Shown here in pieces: positions 34,500 to 46,424 of a stretch of 64,000 nucleotides of DNA; position 1 is the first letter of the stretch, and each line of letters opens with the position of its first letter. This DNA is from Zhengitettix transpicula (taxonomy: Eukaryota; Arthropoda; Insecta; Orthoptera; Tetrigidae). The DNA lies in assembly GCA_037074705.1 (NCBI GenBank), contig CM073596.1, positions 29,176,001 through 29,240,000 of the forward strand, given 5' to 3'. The position numbers were made by a program, and so were the translations under genes. Below the pieces are notes generated by a model that searched no databases, had not been told where the DNA came from, and worked only from the letters and a program-made list of their open reading frames with translations.

Positions 34500-35825
34500 T
34501 AATAATGTTCTAATGAAGCAAGAGATTATGACGATTTACAATTACAGTTATTGTGTTTATATTCTATATGATGAAATAACAGTCATACACTTTTTGATAT
34601 ACGAACAATTAATCTCTCAAAAATGGTACTCGGAAACTAATTACTACGTGCGTTTAATCTATGATAAATTACCTTACAAGTTAACATTTGATAGCATTAT
34701 CTATTAATAATGAATAACTTCTCAGTTGCGTGTCAACTCATTCAATATCTTGTTAAAAGTGAGGGGGGAAATAGATAGGAAACCTTCACTCCATTTCACT
34801 ACGATCGTCTGTGGACCTTGGCCTCCTTCAACACAGACATGCCGCGTTTTCTGCCTTCACCACGTGTGTATAATATTTCTCCTTCCATCCTTAACATAGC
34901 TCATAAGTATTAAAACACGAATTAATAAAGCTTAATTTTCACTAATTGTGAGCCTGCTGATTTTGCCTTCTATTAGGAATCCGTGAAGAACACCAGGTAA
35001 CAGTAAATCAAGATTGTTCGACTGGGAGTCTAACTTCGATCCAACTTTACGAAGATCATGAATAAGTACAAGAGTGTTTGGATTCAGTACAAGATATTTT
35101 ATTTGCGTTAATACAGGACTTTCCTGATCGTTTCCTTAATAGTAGAAATTATTTTCCCTGCACAAGTGTTGAATATTATGCATTGTAAAATATTCTTTTT
35201 AGTAACGTGTATACATTTTTATGCTCATTTCTTTTCTTCTTTCATATACGGACTGAAGTTACAATAAAAGTTTAGAATTCTCGTCTATCAGCTTCGTCGT
35301 CGTGCTTTGTTGTGCTACTCTGTATTTGGGGGGGGGGGGGGTATTACATTTATTTTGCAGCGATTATTTTTCTTCAAACAATCTCGTCAATTAGTCCCCA
35401 GAAAAGGCAAAATGAATACCTATAAAGAGTCGCTAATGCCCTGAAATGTCGATGCGACTGTAAATAAATAAGAATATTATTATATTCTAATCTTAGTTAT
35501 ATTGCACTAAAAAAGATGGTATTAAAGATTAGCCTTCCGTTTAAGTAAATAAAAATTATGTTTATAATATCCATAATCATAACACCAGGGAGAAGGAATT
35601 TGTTTTTTATTGAGCATCTGAATCTAAGAAGTACTAAAAATTCGATGTTTGATAGAGGTTCAATATTATATAATGAGTTGTCTGAAGCTGTAAATAATAC
35701 GAATAGTTTAAATGTATTTTAATAAATTATTGTTAGAGATAAAAAATAGTGATATGTAAATAGTTGCATTTAAGCATATGAAATTAGCTTTAAGCTAAAT
35801 AAATAAATTTAACAAAAATTAAATG
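34500..35825. other. AT-rich intergenic DNA with a G14 run
   Basis: A homopolymer of 14 G at 35328-35341 may be a true tract or an assembly artefact. No gene is recognised; the frame 34456-34707 overlaps the preceding repeat tail and looks random. Confidence 0.4.
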
Positions 35826-35828
35826 TAC

Positions 35829-35861
35829 AACGTTTGGTCCTCTTTTTAGGACCACTTCAGT
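35829..35861 (-). ncRNA. Hammerhead-like core, minus strand
   Basis: CTGAAGT (35860-35854), then GGTCCT (35853-35848), loop AAAAAG, AGGACC (35841-35836) and AAACGTTG. Stem II is perfect over six pairs and the order is that of a hammerhead core, but the first box is CTGAAGT and the G of GAAAC is absorbed in the stem. No neighbouring coding remnant was found. Confidence 0.4.
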
Positions 35862-36075
35862 TTTAATAATTTTGTAATATAACTAATGTATAAAATGTAG
35901 AGGCAAGGTTATGCTGTCTTGCCTATTGCATCTAGAATCTTGTTAACAGTAAAATTTTTGTTAAATAAATATAATATTCTGACCGGAGGCCGTATATTTA
36001 TTTATATTATTATTGCGAGATGTTTTTTCATCATTATTAGGATTCCATAGTTTCTAGTTATAGGATGAGATACGC

Positions 36076-36077
<2 letters not shown>

Positions 36078-36106
<29 letters not shown>

Positions 36107-36107
36107 T
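36078..36107. repeat. (TA)n microsatellite
   Basis: About 28 bases of TA directly abutting the foldback element that starts at 36108. Confidence 0.9.
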
Positions 36108-36412
36108 CTGACAATTGAGAAAACTAATAAATAAAGAAACATCAGCCAATTTTAAGTCAGAAAAAATAATTTATTAATGTAAAATTACTTAACGTTTCAT
36201 CGCTTATTTTGATAAGTTTTTCTCTGATGACCAGAAAAAAATGGTACATTTTGGCCTCGGCAGTAGGCAGTGAAAGACCTGCCTATCAAAAATATTTTAA
36301 TTTAATATTTAAAATGTAAATATTTTACAAACTGATGAGGTCGCGATGAAACTTTTAATTTTACGTTAGTAAATTATTTTTTCTTACTAAAAATAGGCTG
36401 TTGTTTATTTAT
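36108..36412. mobile_element. Small foldback element with hammerhead-like core, copy 3
   Basis: Left arm 36126-36203 (ATAAAGAAACATCAGCCAAT, then AAAAAATAATTTATTAA, ending ACGTTTCATCGC). The right arm 36339-36407 is its complement (GCGATGAAAC ... AAATTATTTTTTC ... GGCTGTTGTTTATTT). CTGATGAGGTCGCGATGAAAC at 36332-36352 holds both hammerhead boxes around a shortened stem II. The GACCTGCCTATCAAAAA interior is shared with copy 1. A second, minus-strand GATGAAACG sits at about 36196-36204. Confidence 0.7.
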
Positions 36413-36751
36413 TTATTTAAAAGTTAATACAGTTTTCCTTCTTAGTTAATATCTATTTTCAGGTATATTTCTACTGTTTTCTTTTTGAGGCAAAAATAAT
36501 ATATTATATATATTATCTTTTTCAAAATTTATCGTCGATTAATATCAGTGTATATACATATATGTATTTTTAAAAAAGACGCTATATCTCGCAAACTGTT
36601 GTATATATCGACGTAAAAGCAACGGAATCGTGTTCTGCGTGTTCGATTCCATGAGAAATGAGAACTTGTTCAAGTATTTTACGGATAATTAACGTGTTAA
36701 TCATATATTGTCCTTTTCAAAATTTATATTCAATTAATATAATTCTAGATA

Positions 36752-36755
36752 CATA

Positions 36756-36786
<31 letters not shown>
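36752..36786. repeat. (TA)n microsatellite
   Basis: TA run of about 35 bases with one TATG interruption. Confidence 0.85.
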
Positions 36787-36792
<6 letters not shown>

Positions 36793-36917
36793 ATAAATAC
36801 TGTCCTTACGTCTAGTTTATTTATTTAAAATAATTATATTTATTTATTGTAATGTCATGTTACCCCACCGGTAAGAATGTCCAATTATAGATTAAATAAA
36901 TACATACATACTTAATT

Positions 36918-37304
36918 TCATTTATGACGAATAGTATTTTTCAACCCAGAAATAATGTAACTAATAAAATCTATATCAAGTAACGCAACGACACTACTTT
37001 GTATTGTAGACATTTCGATTTTTCCCCGTAGTATAATCGTAGTATGCCTACGATTATTTTCTGATAAAATTCTCATGTAAAACGACACCTGGACTGGAAA
37101 CGTGATTTCACACATTTTTAATTCATTACAAATCAAGTTTTTGAAGGAAGAAGACGACTTCCAATAGTGAAGCGAGTGCGCGTGGATACAGCCACTTTTC
37201 CGACGTTCTCTCCTGTAATATCGACGCTGAAGAGACTTAACTCTGTAGAATATCTCGCTACGGTGGTATCTAGACGACCTTCTGTTGCCACTGAATGCCG
37301 CCAT
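36918..37304 (-). other. Unassigned 128-codon open frame
   Basis: Starts ATGGCGGCATTC in a good initiation context (ACATAAATGGCG) and its first 60 codons are GC-richer than the surroundings, rich in Arg, Ser and Tyr (RRSSRYHRSEIF, RRYYRRERRK). The second half is AT-biased and looks random, so if real it would be a first exon that splices out before about 37130. No family recognised, and chance is a fair alternative. Confidence 0.2.
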
Positions 37305-38339
37305 TTATGTCATCATTAGTCACAAGGCTGAGACTGATCGTTTAACCGCCTATTTAAAAACCTGCCCCACAAAATTGATGGGAGGAAGCTTTCAATATGG
37401 TACAAAACAAAATGTACACGCTATTAAGGATGGAGTTCGATCAACAGGAAAGTCGTTTTTCCCTCCGAACGGATAGAAGTTTGAATAGTATAGAATAAAT
37501 TCATTTTCCATAGATCTTCATTAGAAGCAAAGCTCCAAGGATGTCATCCATTTCAGATTGAATTTGACCTATATCTAATTAATTACTTAATTTACATAAT
37601 AATCACGTATAATAAGGTAATATAACAGCTTCATTCTAAATAAAAAGATTAAAATTTAATGTTCAGATTATAAAAGCTATAAGATTATTTTCAATAAATT
37701 CATGCCAACTATTCTAATCACTTAATTAATATTAATATTTTATGTATAAATACAATTATTTTACAAAACTCATTAGGAGGGGTTGAGTAGAAATTTTTTA
37801 AGTAACAAATGTCGTTTATAATACTAGTTGCGTAAATTATAGTTTGTTATATAGAGAAAACGAAAACCTCATTACACTACACGGACAAAAGAAACTGTCA
37901 ATTTCAAGCTCACAACGAGCAAAATAAATATTATTAGAAAACTGCCATAATTTTAATCATTGGTTTATTTTGAAAACAACTCAATATTGTACAAGATACC
38001 TTATTGCAACAGAATAATTATTCCAGAAATTGTACTTATTTAAAAACAAACACTGTCAACAAATTAAATGGTCTTATTGTAAGTGCCTTGGTACATCTGC
38101 TTCGTAAACTTTGGTTTATAGATATTTTCTTTCCCTGTCATTCAGTATTTAATATCCAAAGTAGTGACGAAACATCCGATTATTTGTAAAAACAAATATT
38201 TATAGCTTTATATTTTTATATATATTATTTGATTGTTTCTCAAATTTATTTACACTTTAAAGGTCTTGTAATTAATTATAATATTTAAATCAGACATTAA
38301 ATCGACATGTTTTTGTATTATAAATAATTATGACATGTT

Positions 38340-38850
38340 AAAATTATGATAAATAAAAACTGGCCAATCAACTATTGGGATATATTAGAAGAATATGTAA
38401 ACATTTTTATTCTATTGGTACTTTTATAATTCTATATTTAATTTTAATTAAACCTATATTTGCAGCATGGTGTGGCTTCCTTATACTCAAGTGAATTTTG
38501 ATAAAATTGAAACTGTACAACAAATTTTTCAGAACAATATAAGACTGGAAGATCCTTATTTACATATTAAATGTGAATATATCTCTTGTATTCGAAAAAT
38601 CTGGAATTACATCTGATTTTGAATTTATTTATAAAATATGTAATGATATGATTGATGCTCCAGATTTATTAAAATCATTAAATTTAATACTTCCTTGTAC
38701 ACAAATTCAAGACAGAGAAACGTGTTTGTGAGAAAATATTATAAATCTAATTATAAACAGAATTATCCGTTAAGCAGAATTGGTAAAATGGTTAATGAAT
38801 ATGATATGGACTTGTATAACCTGAATTATTGTCATTAATGAAATTTTTAT
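38340..38850 (+). pseudogene. LINE reverse transcriptase C-terminal tail remnant
   Basis: Frameshifted translation gives the end of a jockey/R1-type reverse transcriptase: LLGYIRRICKHF near 38375, KPIFAAWCG near 38455, IETVQQIFFR near 38505, a FIYKICNDMIDAPDLLKSLN block from about 38625, and a YYKSNYKQNYPLSRIGKM block from about 38735. At least three frame breaks are present. It is a different family from the LINE at 27.4 kb. The upstream catalytic part is not in the flanks. Confidence 0.7.
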
Positions 38851-38854
38851 ATAA

Positions 38855-40560
38855 AAATATTTATATTTGTAAATAATTGTGGAAGTTTGTTATTCATTAT
38901 ATTAAAAATATACTGTATATTATATATTATTTCTGAAAATTGGACTTTATGTCCGTTTAGTTAAAATAAATGTCAGAAAAGTTTAATAATCGATAAAGCA
39001 ATTGATGCTATAAAAATATTTTGTCACGACATTTTGTTAGGACTTCATATGGATACTAATTGTTAAAAATAGATGTAAGGTCTCAATTATTAATATGAGA
39101 ACAAAAAAGTCTTGAATGAAGTAAATTGTTATTGTATATTGTATAAAATTATCTTCCATTAATATTTTCCAAAAATGAAAATATTAACAAATATGGATTT
39201 TGAGATGCCAGGTTGTTCGGATGATATATATTAATACAATGTACTTAAATTGATCATTGTCTAAAATATAATTGGTCGGGTCAAAGTGATTTTAAGGAAA
39301 ATAAAAAATTGTTTTGGGAGATGCAGTTGAAAGATTCTTCGACAAAATAAACAGTTTGGGAAATTGTATTTTATTATTTCTGGGACTGATATAAAGGTAA
39401 TATTCAATTAATAACCAGAAATTTAATTTTACCAGTTACAATATTTTCCTTACAAAACGCCTAATTTAGCTTCATTCATGATCCCTGAAAGAGAAAACTT
39501 TAATTGTCAAGAATTTAGGAAGATGAAAACAAATATAAAGTACAAGTAATTTTATTTCAGAATACAGTAAACATACATGCCAGAAATTCGCATACTGTCA
39601 TTACGTGTTTTTTTTGGAACAAAGGAACCATTATCCGGTCAAATCCGTCCTCACAAAACACTCAATAATCAATTACGTTTTACAGTGTTGGTCCCCTGAG
39701 ATTTGACAATAATTGGTATTAATTCTGAATCTTCCACATAGATATAAAATTTTTAAACAAAGTTAGTACGTCTTTGAGTTTGTCACCTGATTTGGGTGGT
39801 CGGATCAAATTGATTTCTTGTGACTCTTACGTTTTTTAAACACCTGAAGAAAGCTACAACGATCACAAAATTTAATTTTGGCCGTTATTTGGTTACCACG
39901 TTATCTAATTAGTATCTTTCATACTATATAATTTCAAAGGTTGTGTGATCATTACTTCTACTATTTAAGTAATATGAATGCGAGACGGAACGTTCGTCCT
40001 TTAATGCAACTCCCTCTTTCTCCTTAATTTACGAATTACATGAGAATTATCTAATTAGTGACCCGCAATAACCTACTTCTTGTCATGCTGATTTCACCGG
40101 CCTTCCAATTTGCATATCACATTTAAGTGCATGCATTCTTGCTGTCCTCTCGAAATCAGCAAGGTCTGAAAGAGGTGAGGTCTCCGAGATCGAAGGACTT
40201 GGTTGCACGGGTTGACTTTCTCATTACGAGCAGTGTTGAATAACGGGAAATAAGAAAGCACTTACCATATTGACATAACTTTATTTTTTCAAGATAACTA
40301 TCGTGCTTATTTTCAAACAGAAATCGCGTTGTATGCCATACAACTTAGTTTTTTTTCCATCAGACGTAAAGTTGGTCGGCTCTGCAATAATTATAATAAA
40401 ATTCATCACATGTTTTCATATGGTTAGTTTTTCTACGACTACTCTTCCACAACCAAATTACAAAATAGGAACCTAAAGTTGTTACCCGGTCTTCATCAAC
40501 TGTCGGTAAAAATTTCCCGGTCACCCTATGTATTATATTTAATTGATAAGTGATATTTTT
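38855..40560. other. AT-rich intergenic DNA, no gene seen
   Basis: Only a weak CCTGAAGAAAGC...GATCACAAA run near 39843, too decayed to call, and chance frames. Confidence 0.4.

Positions 40561-40562
<2 letters not shown>

Positions 40563-40607
<45 letters not shown>
40563..40607. repeat. (TA)n microsatellite, target of solo LTR
   Basis: About 44 bases of TA ending exactly where the LTR copy begins. Confidence 0.9.
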
Positions 40608-40610
<3 letters not shown>

Positions 40611-41521
40611 AGCAATAGTTAATTAGGCCATTAATTGTTTGAACATAAAATTTGAATTGTTTGATAAATCCATTATAGCGGTCTGATCGAACAAAGCAAC
40701 AATGGAGAAGCGAGCTTGCTTGCTTGATTTGTCGAAAAGTCAAAAATGGCGTATGCGCGCTCAAACTCGAGAGAACTAGGATAGTTAGTTGGTCGTTGTG
40801 GTCTGGATTGTACAGAGGTCAGACATCGTCGAGCATAGTATAATAAAGTTGGTTAATCATTGGAGAATAGAAGCGGCCGACGATGAAAACGTTGCAGAGA
40901 ACGATCTTTATAAAATTGAGCAGAGTAAAACATTCACCAAGATATTGTAAAGTAATACCAGTTTCGTCAAAATAGAACTTTGTACAATCTTCGTGGAGGA
41001 ATTGTTGCTGAATAACATTGGTAAATTATTGTGTAGCAGAGCAATCAACGGAATACAGCCAATCTTGCCAAATTTTAAAGTGAAGTGTAGAATCAGTGAA
41101 AACCAAGGCCTGATATTAAATAATTAAAGAGTGTAAAAGTGTCCGAAGGAGGTAAAATTGATTGTTCTAGTACCAGACAGACGGTTTGTAAGTAACATAA
41201 TTTTGAATAATATTGTAAACGCAAATTAAAGAATAAAGTCAGATTTCGCTCCCTTTTAATTGTCAATCAAAGTTAAATTCTTTACTTTTTAATTTCTTTC
41301 ATTCTATCGACATATTGTTTAGGTAAATTGTGAACTGTTTTGTTAATAAGATTTTAAATCAATTTATTTTGTGTTCATTATCAAACCCAGTAAAGGCCCT
41401 AAGAGGTCAGATCTCAAATCTTGTTTGTAATTATCTTTTATTGCCACAAAATAAAATAAATAATTTTTGTTTGTTAATTGTTTAAACATTTCATAAAAAA
41501 GCCAACCTTTTGTTCATTACA
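40608..41521 (+). mobile_element. Solo LTR, family L1, copy 2 (914 bp)
   Basis: Begins TGTAGCAATAGTTAATTAGG and ends TGTTCATTACA. Homologous over its length to 20656-21623, with AATAAA near the 3' end. The left flank is ATAT and the right flank ATAC, compatible with a short target duplication blurred by the microsatellites on both sides. No internal region is attached, so it arose by LTR-LTR recombination. Confidence 0.75.

Positions 41522-41522
<1 letters not shown>

Positions 41523-41599
<77 letters not shown>
41523..41599. repeat. (CA)n-(TA)n compound microsatellite
   Basis: About 30 bases of CA followed by about 46 bases of TA, linking the end of one LTR to the start of the next element. 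Confidence 0.9.
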
Positions 41600-41602
<3 letters not shown>

Positions 41603-41847
41603 AGCGTTGGACCTTTCGTTTCTCGACTCAATTTCTAATACGGGCGCCAGATAATATTTTGGAATGAAATTAACAAAACAATTTTATTTGTAATGAATTA
41701 ATTTCTCGAGCCATGAAACATTCAACATCTGCAGGCCGTGGTTATTTATAAAATTTTTATATTATTACACTACGGGGACCTCCGTCAGTGCCACTCTCGG
41801 ACACCGACAAATACAAAAAATCGAGAATGCAACATAACCATGTTACA
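41600..41847. mobile_element. Short LTR-like element (248 bp) in a TA tract
   Basis: Begins TGTAGCGTTGGACCTTTCG and ends CCATGTTACA, with ATAT before and ATAA after. Contains ACGGGCGCCAGATAAT. A minus-strand AATAAA (TTTATT near 41684) hints at minus orientation. TG...CA ends plus placement in TA repeats make a small LTR likely; it is unrelated in sequence to family L1. Confidence 0.5.
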
Positions 41848-42252
41848 ATAAATATATATATATATATATATGTTTGTGTATGTATAATTAATATTGTAAC
41901 TTACTATAAAAGAATCACAACAGTAGAGTGATGGATTGTAACCGGGGAAAAAAAGCAATAATATTTCAAACGGTTAAGATGAAAATATGTACGATGTCAG
42001 ACGAAATTATATCATTAAGCATAAGCAAATTACGAACTCATAACTTTGTATTTTGCGAAAGCTGTGAAACATTTTCTTCGTCAATATAGTTGTTCTTTTA
42101 CGTAGATTGTATGTAATGTCACGGACTTACATAGTGCCGCACTCTATTGAGCTCGTGGATTAACAAACATTTTCTCCAGAGAATAAACCTTTGGGCACAT
42201 GCATAATTATTCAAAATTGTTTAAACATGATTATGTTTTATTGGGCAGTAAA

Positions 42253-43194
42253 AATATTATTATTTAGATTATTCGGGTGTTTCATTGTCTTGGAGTAGAA
42301 CGGTGAGAAAGAAGAAGAGAAATGAAACAAAACAAAAACGGCAATAAAGACGCAGTTTAAAGAGATGACGTGAAAGATCGTCTAAGAATACCAGATCAAA
42401 GATGTAGAGATTTAATCCAAGCGAAGATAACAAGAAAAACAGAAATAAAGAGGCAGTGTGCGAGAAAAAGTGAAAAATGGTCAAGAAAATAAGAGGAAAG
42501 AAAAAAAGACAAGAAAATGGAACAAAAAACGATATGAAAGAGGCCGTTTAAAGAGATGACCTGAAAGATCGTCTAGAATACCAGATCAAAGATGTAGAGA
42601 TTTAATCCAAGCGAAATAAACAAGAAAACAGAAAGAAACAGGCAGTGTGCAAGAAAAATTGCGAAAAGGCAAAGAAAAGAGAAAAAAGCAATCAAAAACG
42701 GCATTGAAAAGGCAGGTTAAAGAGATGACGTGAAAGATCGTCTAGAACACCTGAACTAGATGTATAGATTTACTCCAAGCGAAATAAACAAGAAAAACAG
42801 AAAGAGGCAGTGGGAAAGAAAAAGGCAAAAGGGAAAATAAAAGGAAAAAAAGAAAAGCAAAGAAAACAAAAAACGGCTGTCGCAGTATATAGATTCGGAA
42901 TAGAAGATTGGAGTAATAGAAACCCGTTTTTATATCTTTCTAGCTGTTTTTTCTTTTCTTTTCTTTTCTTCGTCTCTTTTCTTTGTCTTTTCCCCATATT
43001 CTTGCACACTGCCTCTATTTTTCAGTTTTTCTTCGCTTGGAGTAAATCTCTACATTTTTGTTCTGATCTTCTAGACAATCTTTCACATCCCCTCTTTAAC
43101 CTGCCACTTTATTAATTTCCTTTTTTTCACTTTTTCTATCACACCTTTCTATTCCAGGACAATGGAATACCCGAATAATCTAAATAATAATGTT
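42253..43194. mobile_element. Large foldback element with internal ~180-bp tandem repeats
   Basis: The terminal inverted repeats at 42253-42293 and 43154-43194 match over about 40 bases with four or five mismatches (TTATTATTTAGATTATTCGG in both). Inside are three direct repeats starting near 42350, 42540 and 42711, each with AAAGAGATGA, TGAAAGATCGTCTA, TCCAAGCGA and GAGGCAGTG, and one inverted copy at about 42995-43110. One strand of the left half is purine-rich. It encodes no transposase. This design is typical of foldback transposons mobilised in trans. Confidence 0.85.
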
Positions 43195-43199
43195 AGCTC

Positions 43200-44280
43200 A
43201 CCACTGTCAAAAAAATTTCAAATCTTGATTAACCATAAAAATAGTTACCGATAGTGGCGAAGCGCCACGATAGTACATTCACGTGAATTTCCGTGACCAC
43301 GGACCATACTTCCGATACTCTCTGACTGACATGGGTAGTTGGTCTCTCAGGACGTATAATCAAAATTCGAATACATTAAATAACATGTGCTGAAAGTATC
43401 GCCATTGATAAATCTACTCAGGCTCAGAATTATTTGACCACTTTTAAGCTAAGCGGAAACAAAATAGAACATTTTAACGCTTCTATTTTTAGATTGGACT
43501 TAAAAAATTATATATTTTTTTTATCATGAGTGAGGATGGTCAGCCGGACCCTGTACTTGGGTCCTCTAGTATCAAGACAGTTAAGAAGAAGAAGAAACTA
43601 AATATTTTTCCTTCATATTATACTATAATTAGATTATTTGCGGTGTTTTTGCGATTCACTGTTCATCGTACAAGAAGAGAATAGTCAAACTATTCAAATA
43701 CAGGACGTTTCAGAATGAATGTATTTTCACGTAAAACTGCAATCCTGCGAGTATTAGTGGGAAAGTTTGAAAATTATTGCTGTCGGACATTACCTTGATC
43801 TCAAAGCCTCCGTCGGCAGACTAAACTCAGATCGTTCGCTCCCACTGTCTTAATATTGCTTGAATGAGGACACTTAACGAACTTCATTTCGGGAAAACAA
43901 AGGAGTAAGGACAGGGCGTTGGGAAATTTGGTCGTGTTTACATGTAACTCATCTATTGCACATCACTCATGCATGTTGTTCCAGAAACGGGGAAAAGGAT
44001 GCGGAAGGTCAAACGTAGCGCGAGGTGCTAATGGCAGCAAATGACGGGAGAAAACGAGAGTATTTAACGAACAATAACTGTGAATTGTAAATTAGTAAAT
44101 ACGTGAATAACAAAACATCTATTCTTTTGTTGTATAACCAGGTCAAGGTTTACGAAGTGAAAATTATCTTAGCAGCGTTATACAATTAATTGAAAACTGT
44201 GAAAAAAATTTTCTTTCTGGAACCTATATCAATTTGAGATGAGAATAATTTTTTAAAAAATATTGTTTATGTTTTTAGAG
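43200..44280. other. Intergenic DNA, no gene seen
   Basis: The GGTCAGCCGGACCCTGTACT run at 43538 and the following AAGAAGAAGAAG at about 43585 could be the end of a LINE-type repeat, but nothing coding is attached. Confidence 0.35.
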
Positions 44281-44286
44281 TATCAG

Positions 44287-44665
44287 GCTACATGAGGGTA
44301 ATCAACATGGGGGAAACTCCCCTTTAATAGCATAGCAAGGAAGCTGAAACAGTGGATGCGGAGGGGTAGAGGAAGGTAGCCAAGGGTTGACTAGAGCCCC
44401 GGTCTATAGTTTAAGGATCCTACCCGGTAATTCGCTTAAAAGCGATGCAGGGAAAACCCTAAAAAAACCTGCATCAGGTAGGTCGGGTATTCGGTACTTT
44501 TCCCACTCCATTCCGACGGCGGGGTCGCAGCTTTATCCTCTCCGTGCCTTGACCAGTTTAGGAGGCAGCTTGCCGACTATTCCAATCGGAATAGTGGACA
44601 AATATTTTGGTACGCCTCAAGGTCTGCGACCCCGGAACATAAACCTTTCAAAACGGACTTTTTTT
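44287..44665 (-). repeat. Dispersed SINE-like family, copy 4
   Basis: Minus-sense copy with the CATGTAGCCTG type of 3' end. Lies head-to-tail with copy 5, about 10 bases away. Several changes in the body (GACGGCGGGG, CATAAACCTTTCAAAACG) mark it as diverged. Confidence 0.8.
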
Positions 44666-44675
44666 TTAGGGCAAC

Positions 44676-44999
44676 AAGCTACATGAGGGTAATCCACGTT
44701 GGGAAACTCCCCTTTAATAGCATAGGAAGGGATTTGAAAGGGGGGGATGCGGAAAGGTATAGGAAGGTAGCCAAGGGTTAACTAGGGCCCCCGAGCTATA
44801 TTTTAAGGATCCTACCCGGTAATTCGCTTAAAAGCGATGCAGGGAAAACCCTAGAAAAACCTGCATCAGGTAGGTCGGGCATTGGGTACTCTTTCCCACG
44901 CCCTTCCGATAGCGGGAGAGGAGTTTTCTGTGGGGACGCAGCATTCCCTTCTCCGAGCCTCGACCAGTTTAGGAGGCAGCTGGCCGACTATTCCAATGG
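44676..44999 (-). repeat. Dispersed SINE-like family, copy 5 (5'-truncated)
   Basis: Minus-sense copy with an eight-A tail (T8 at about 44660-44668 on the plus strand) that separates it from copy 4. It stops abruptly inside the family's ATTGGAATAG motif, so its 5' 200 bases are missing. Confidence 0.8.
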
Positions 45000-45004
45000 C
45001 CAAC

Positions 45005-46395
45005 AAATTAGTCAGAAATATATTGTAATAAAGTAAAAAATTATATAATATTTTTAAAATAAAAATTGTCACGACTCTATTGAGACTTCTAGTATTTTAC
45101 ATTTTCTCGTCTGAATGGATTCCAAAAACGAACGATCATCATTTTAAATTTTATTTAATTACATTTTATTAAATTTATTTATGACAAATTTGGCTCGTTT
45201 CTTCATTTATAATTAAATGAAGACAGATAAACAGTACTATTAAAATAATTAAGTCTACTGCATTTCCGTCATTTTACTACGATACGTATATTTTAAAGGC
45301 GAGAGTTTTGTAGTTACTGTTTTGCTATTTAAAGTCACTGAACTAGTTGACGTCACAATCTGAAATAATTAAGTGGAACTAAACAACAAATTATATTGCT
45401 GAGGTATGATTGGAGATAATGGACTTGTGTCTATAATTTCTGGGATCCAAGTATTGTTACACACCAGATTACTTTAATTAATGTTTTCATCGTAAATAAA
45501 AATCTTAACAGATACGCTATTACGATAACGCGCTACAAAACAAAATTCAATTGTAAAAATAATCTGTGGAAATAAAGGAAAATATAGAAACGTTTCTATT
45601 AAAAATTAACAAAAAGAAAAGAAACAGCTAATAAAAAGAAAAATATTCTGACAAAATAAATACAACACTAACATTTGACTTTAAACTTGTTTATTTCTTC
45701 AGGTGTTATAATTGTAAGGTTTATCGGCTCCTTCATTATTGGTTAATAAAAGAGAATATTCATATAAAAATAAAGGTATATTAGTAATCCTCAAATTTTG
45801 TAATCTTAATAATTAAAATGTAAAATACTTCAAGAGAAAATGTACTGACACTGGAGCGCTCTACAAAATCTGAAACTATTTCTTTATATTCGTTAATTCC
45901 TGGTTTAATTACTTAATTTAAAGAATAAATAATATACATTATTTTTAAATCCTGTATGAACTAGAAATGCTGCATTATTGCCAGTCTGTTTTAAATCCAA
46001 TGTCATCAGATAATATCTGAAGGTTGAAATCTAATAAATAGTATTGCCAGTAACCTGAGCAACTCAACGAAAAACAAACAAATAATAAAGCCATCAAAAG
46101 CCCAAGGACGCAGTTGGAGAAACCAACGACTGAGTCTAAAACCGCCGAAAGAGTAAACAGATTGAAATTGAAAGATTCTATTTTTAAATGTATATGACAG
46201 AATTCATTCGTTCGAGTATAAAAACAGCTTCTAAGATTTTTACCACATGAACTGGTGATAAATTACAAAATTTGGTATTAAATTGCATATTTTTTAATCG
46301 TAAGAGAATTTGTTTTTAGAAAATATAATCTTATTGACTTGTTTAAATGTTGTGGCAATCAGAAAAATTTTAAAAATTCCTATAATTTAGTTAAC
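45005..46395. other. AT-rich intergenic DNA, no gene seen
   Basis: A minus-strand hammerhead-type scrap (TTTCTTCAGGTGTTATAA on the plus strand at about 45692) may mark the left end of the Penelope-like remnant that follows. A single TTGACGTCAC site lies at about 45348. Confidence 0.35.
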
Positions 46396-46424
46396 AATTT
46401 CTGAGGAAACTAAAAAAAAATTTA

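Noticed and set aside
39838..39875. CCTGAAGAAAGCTACAACGATCACAAAA as a hammerhead core
   Set aside because: No stem II pairing and no GAAAC box; too decayed.
40360..40764. 134-codon minus frame with poly(IY)
   Set aside because: Runs through the (TA)n microsatellite and into the solo LTR; an artefact of the repeat.
42770..43115. Lys-rich and Phe-rich frames inside the foldback element
   Set aside because: Products of the purine-rich tandem repeats and their complement; no conserved motif.
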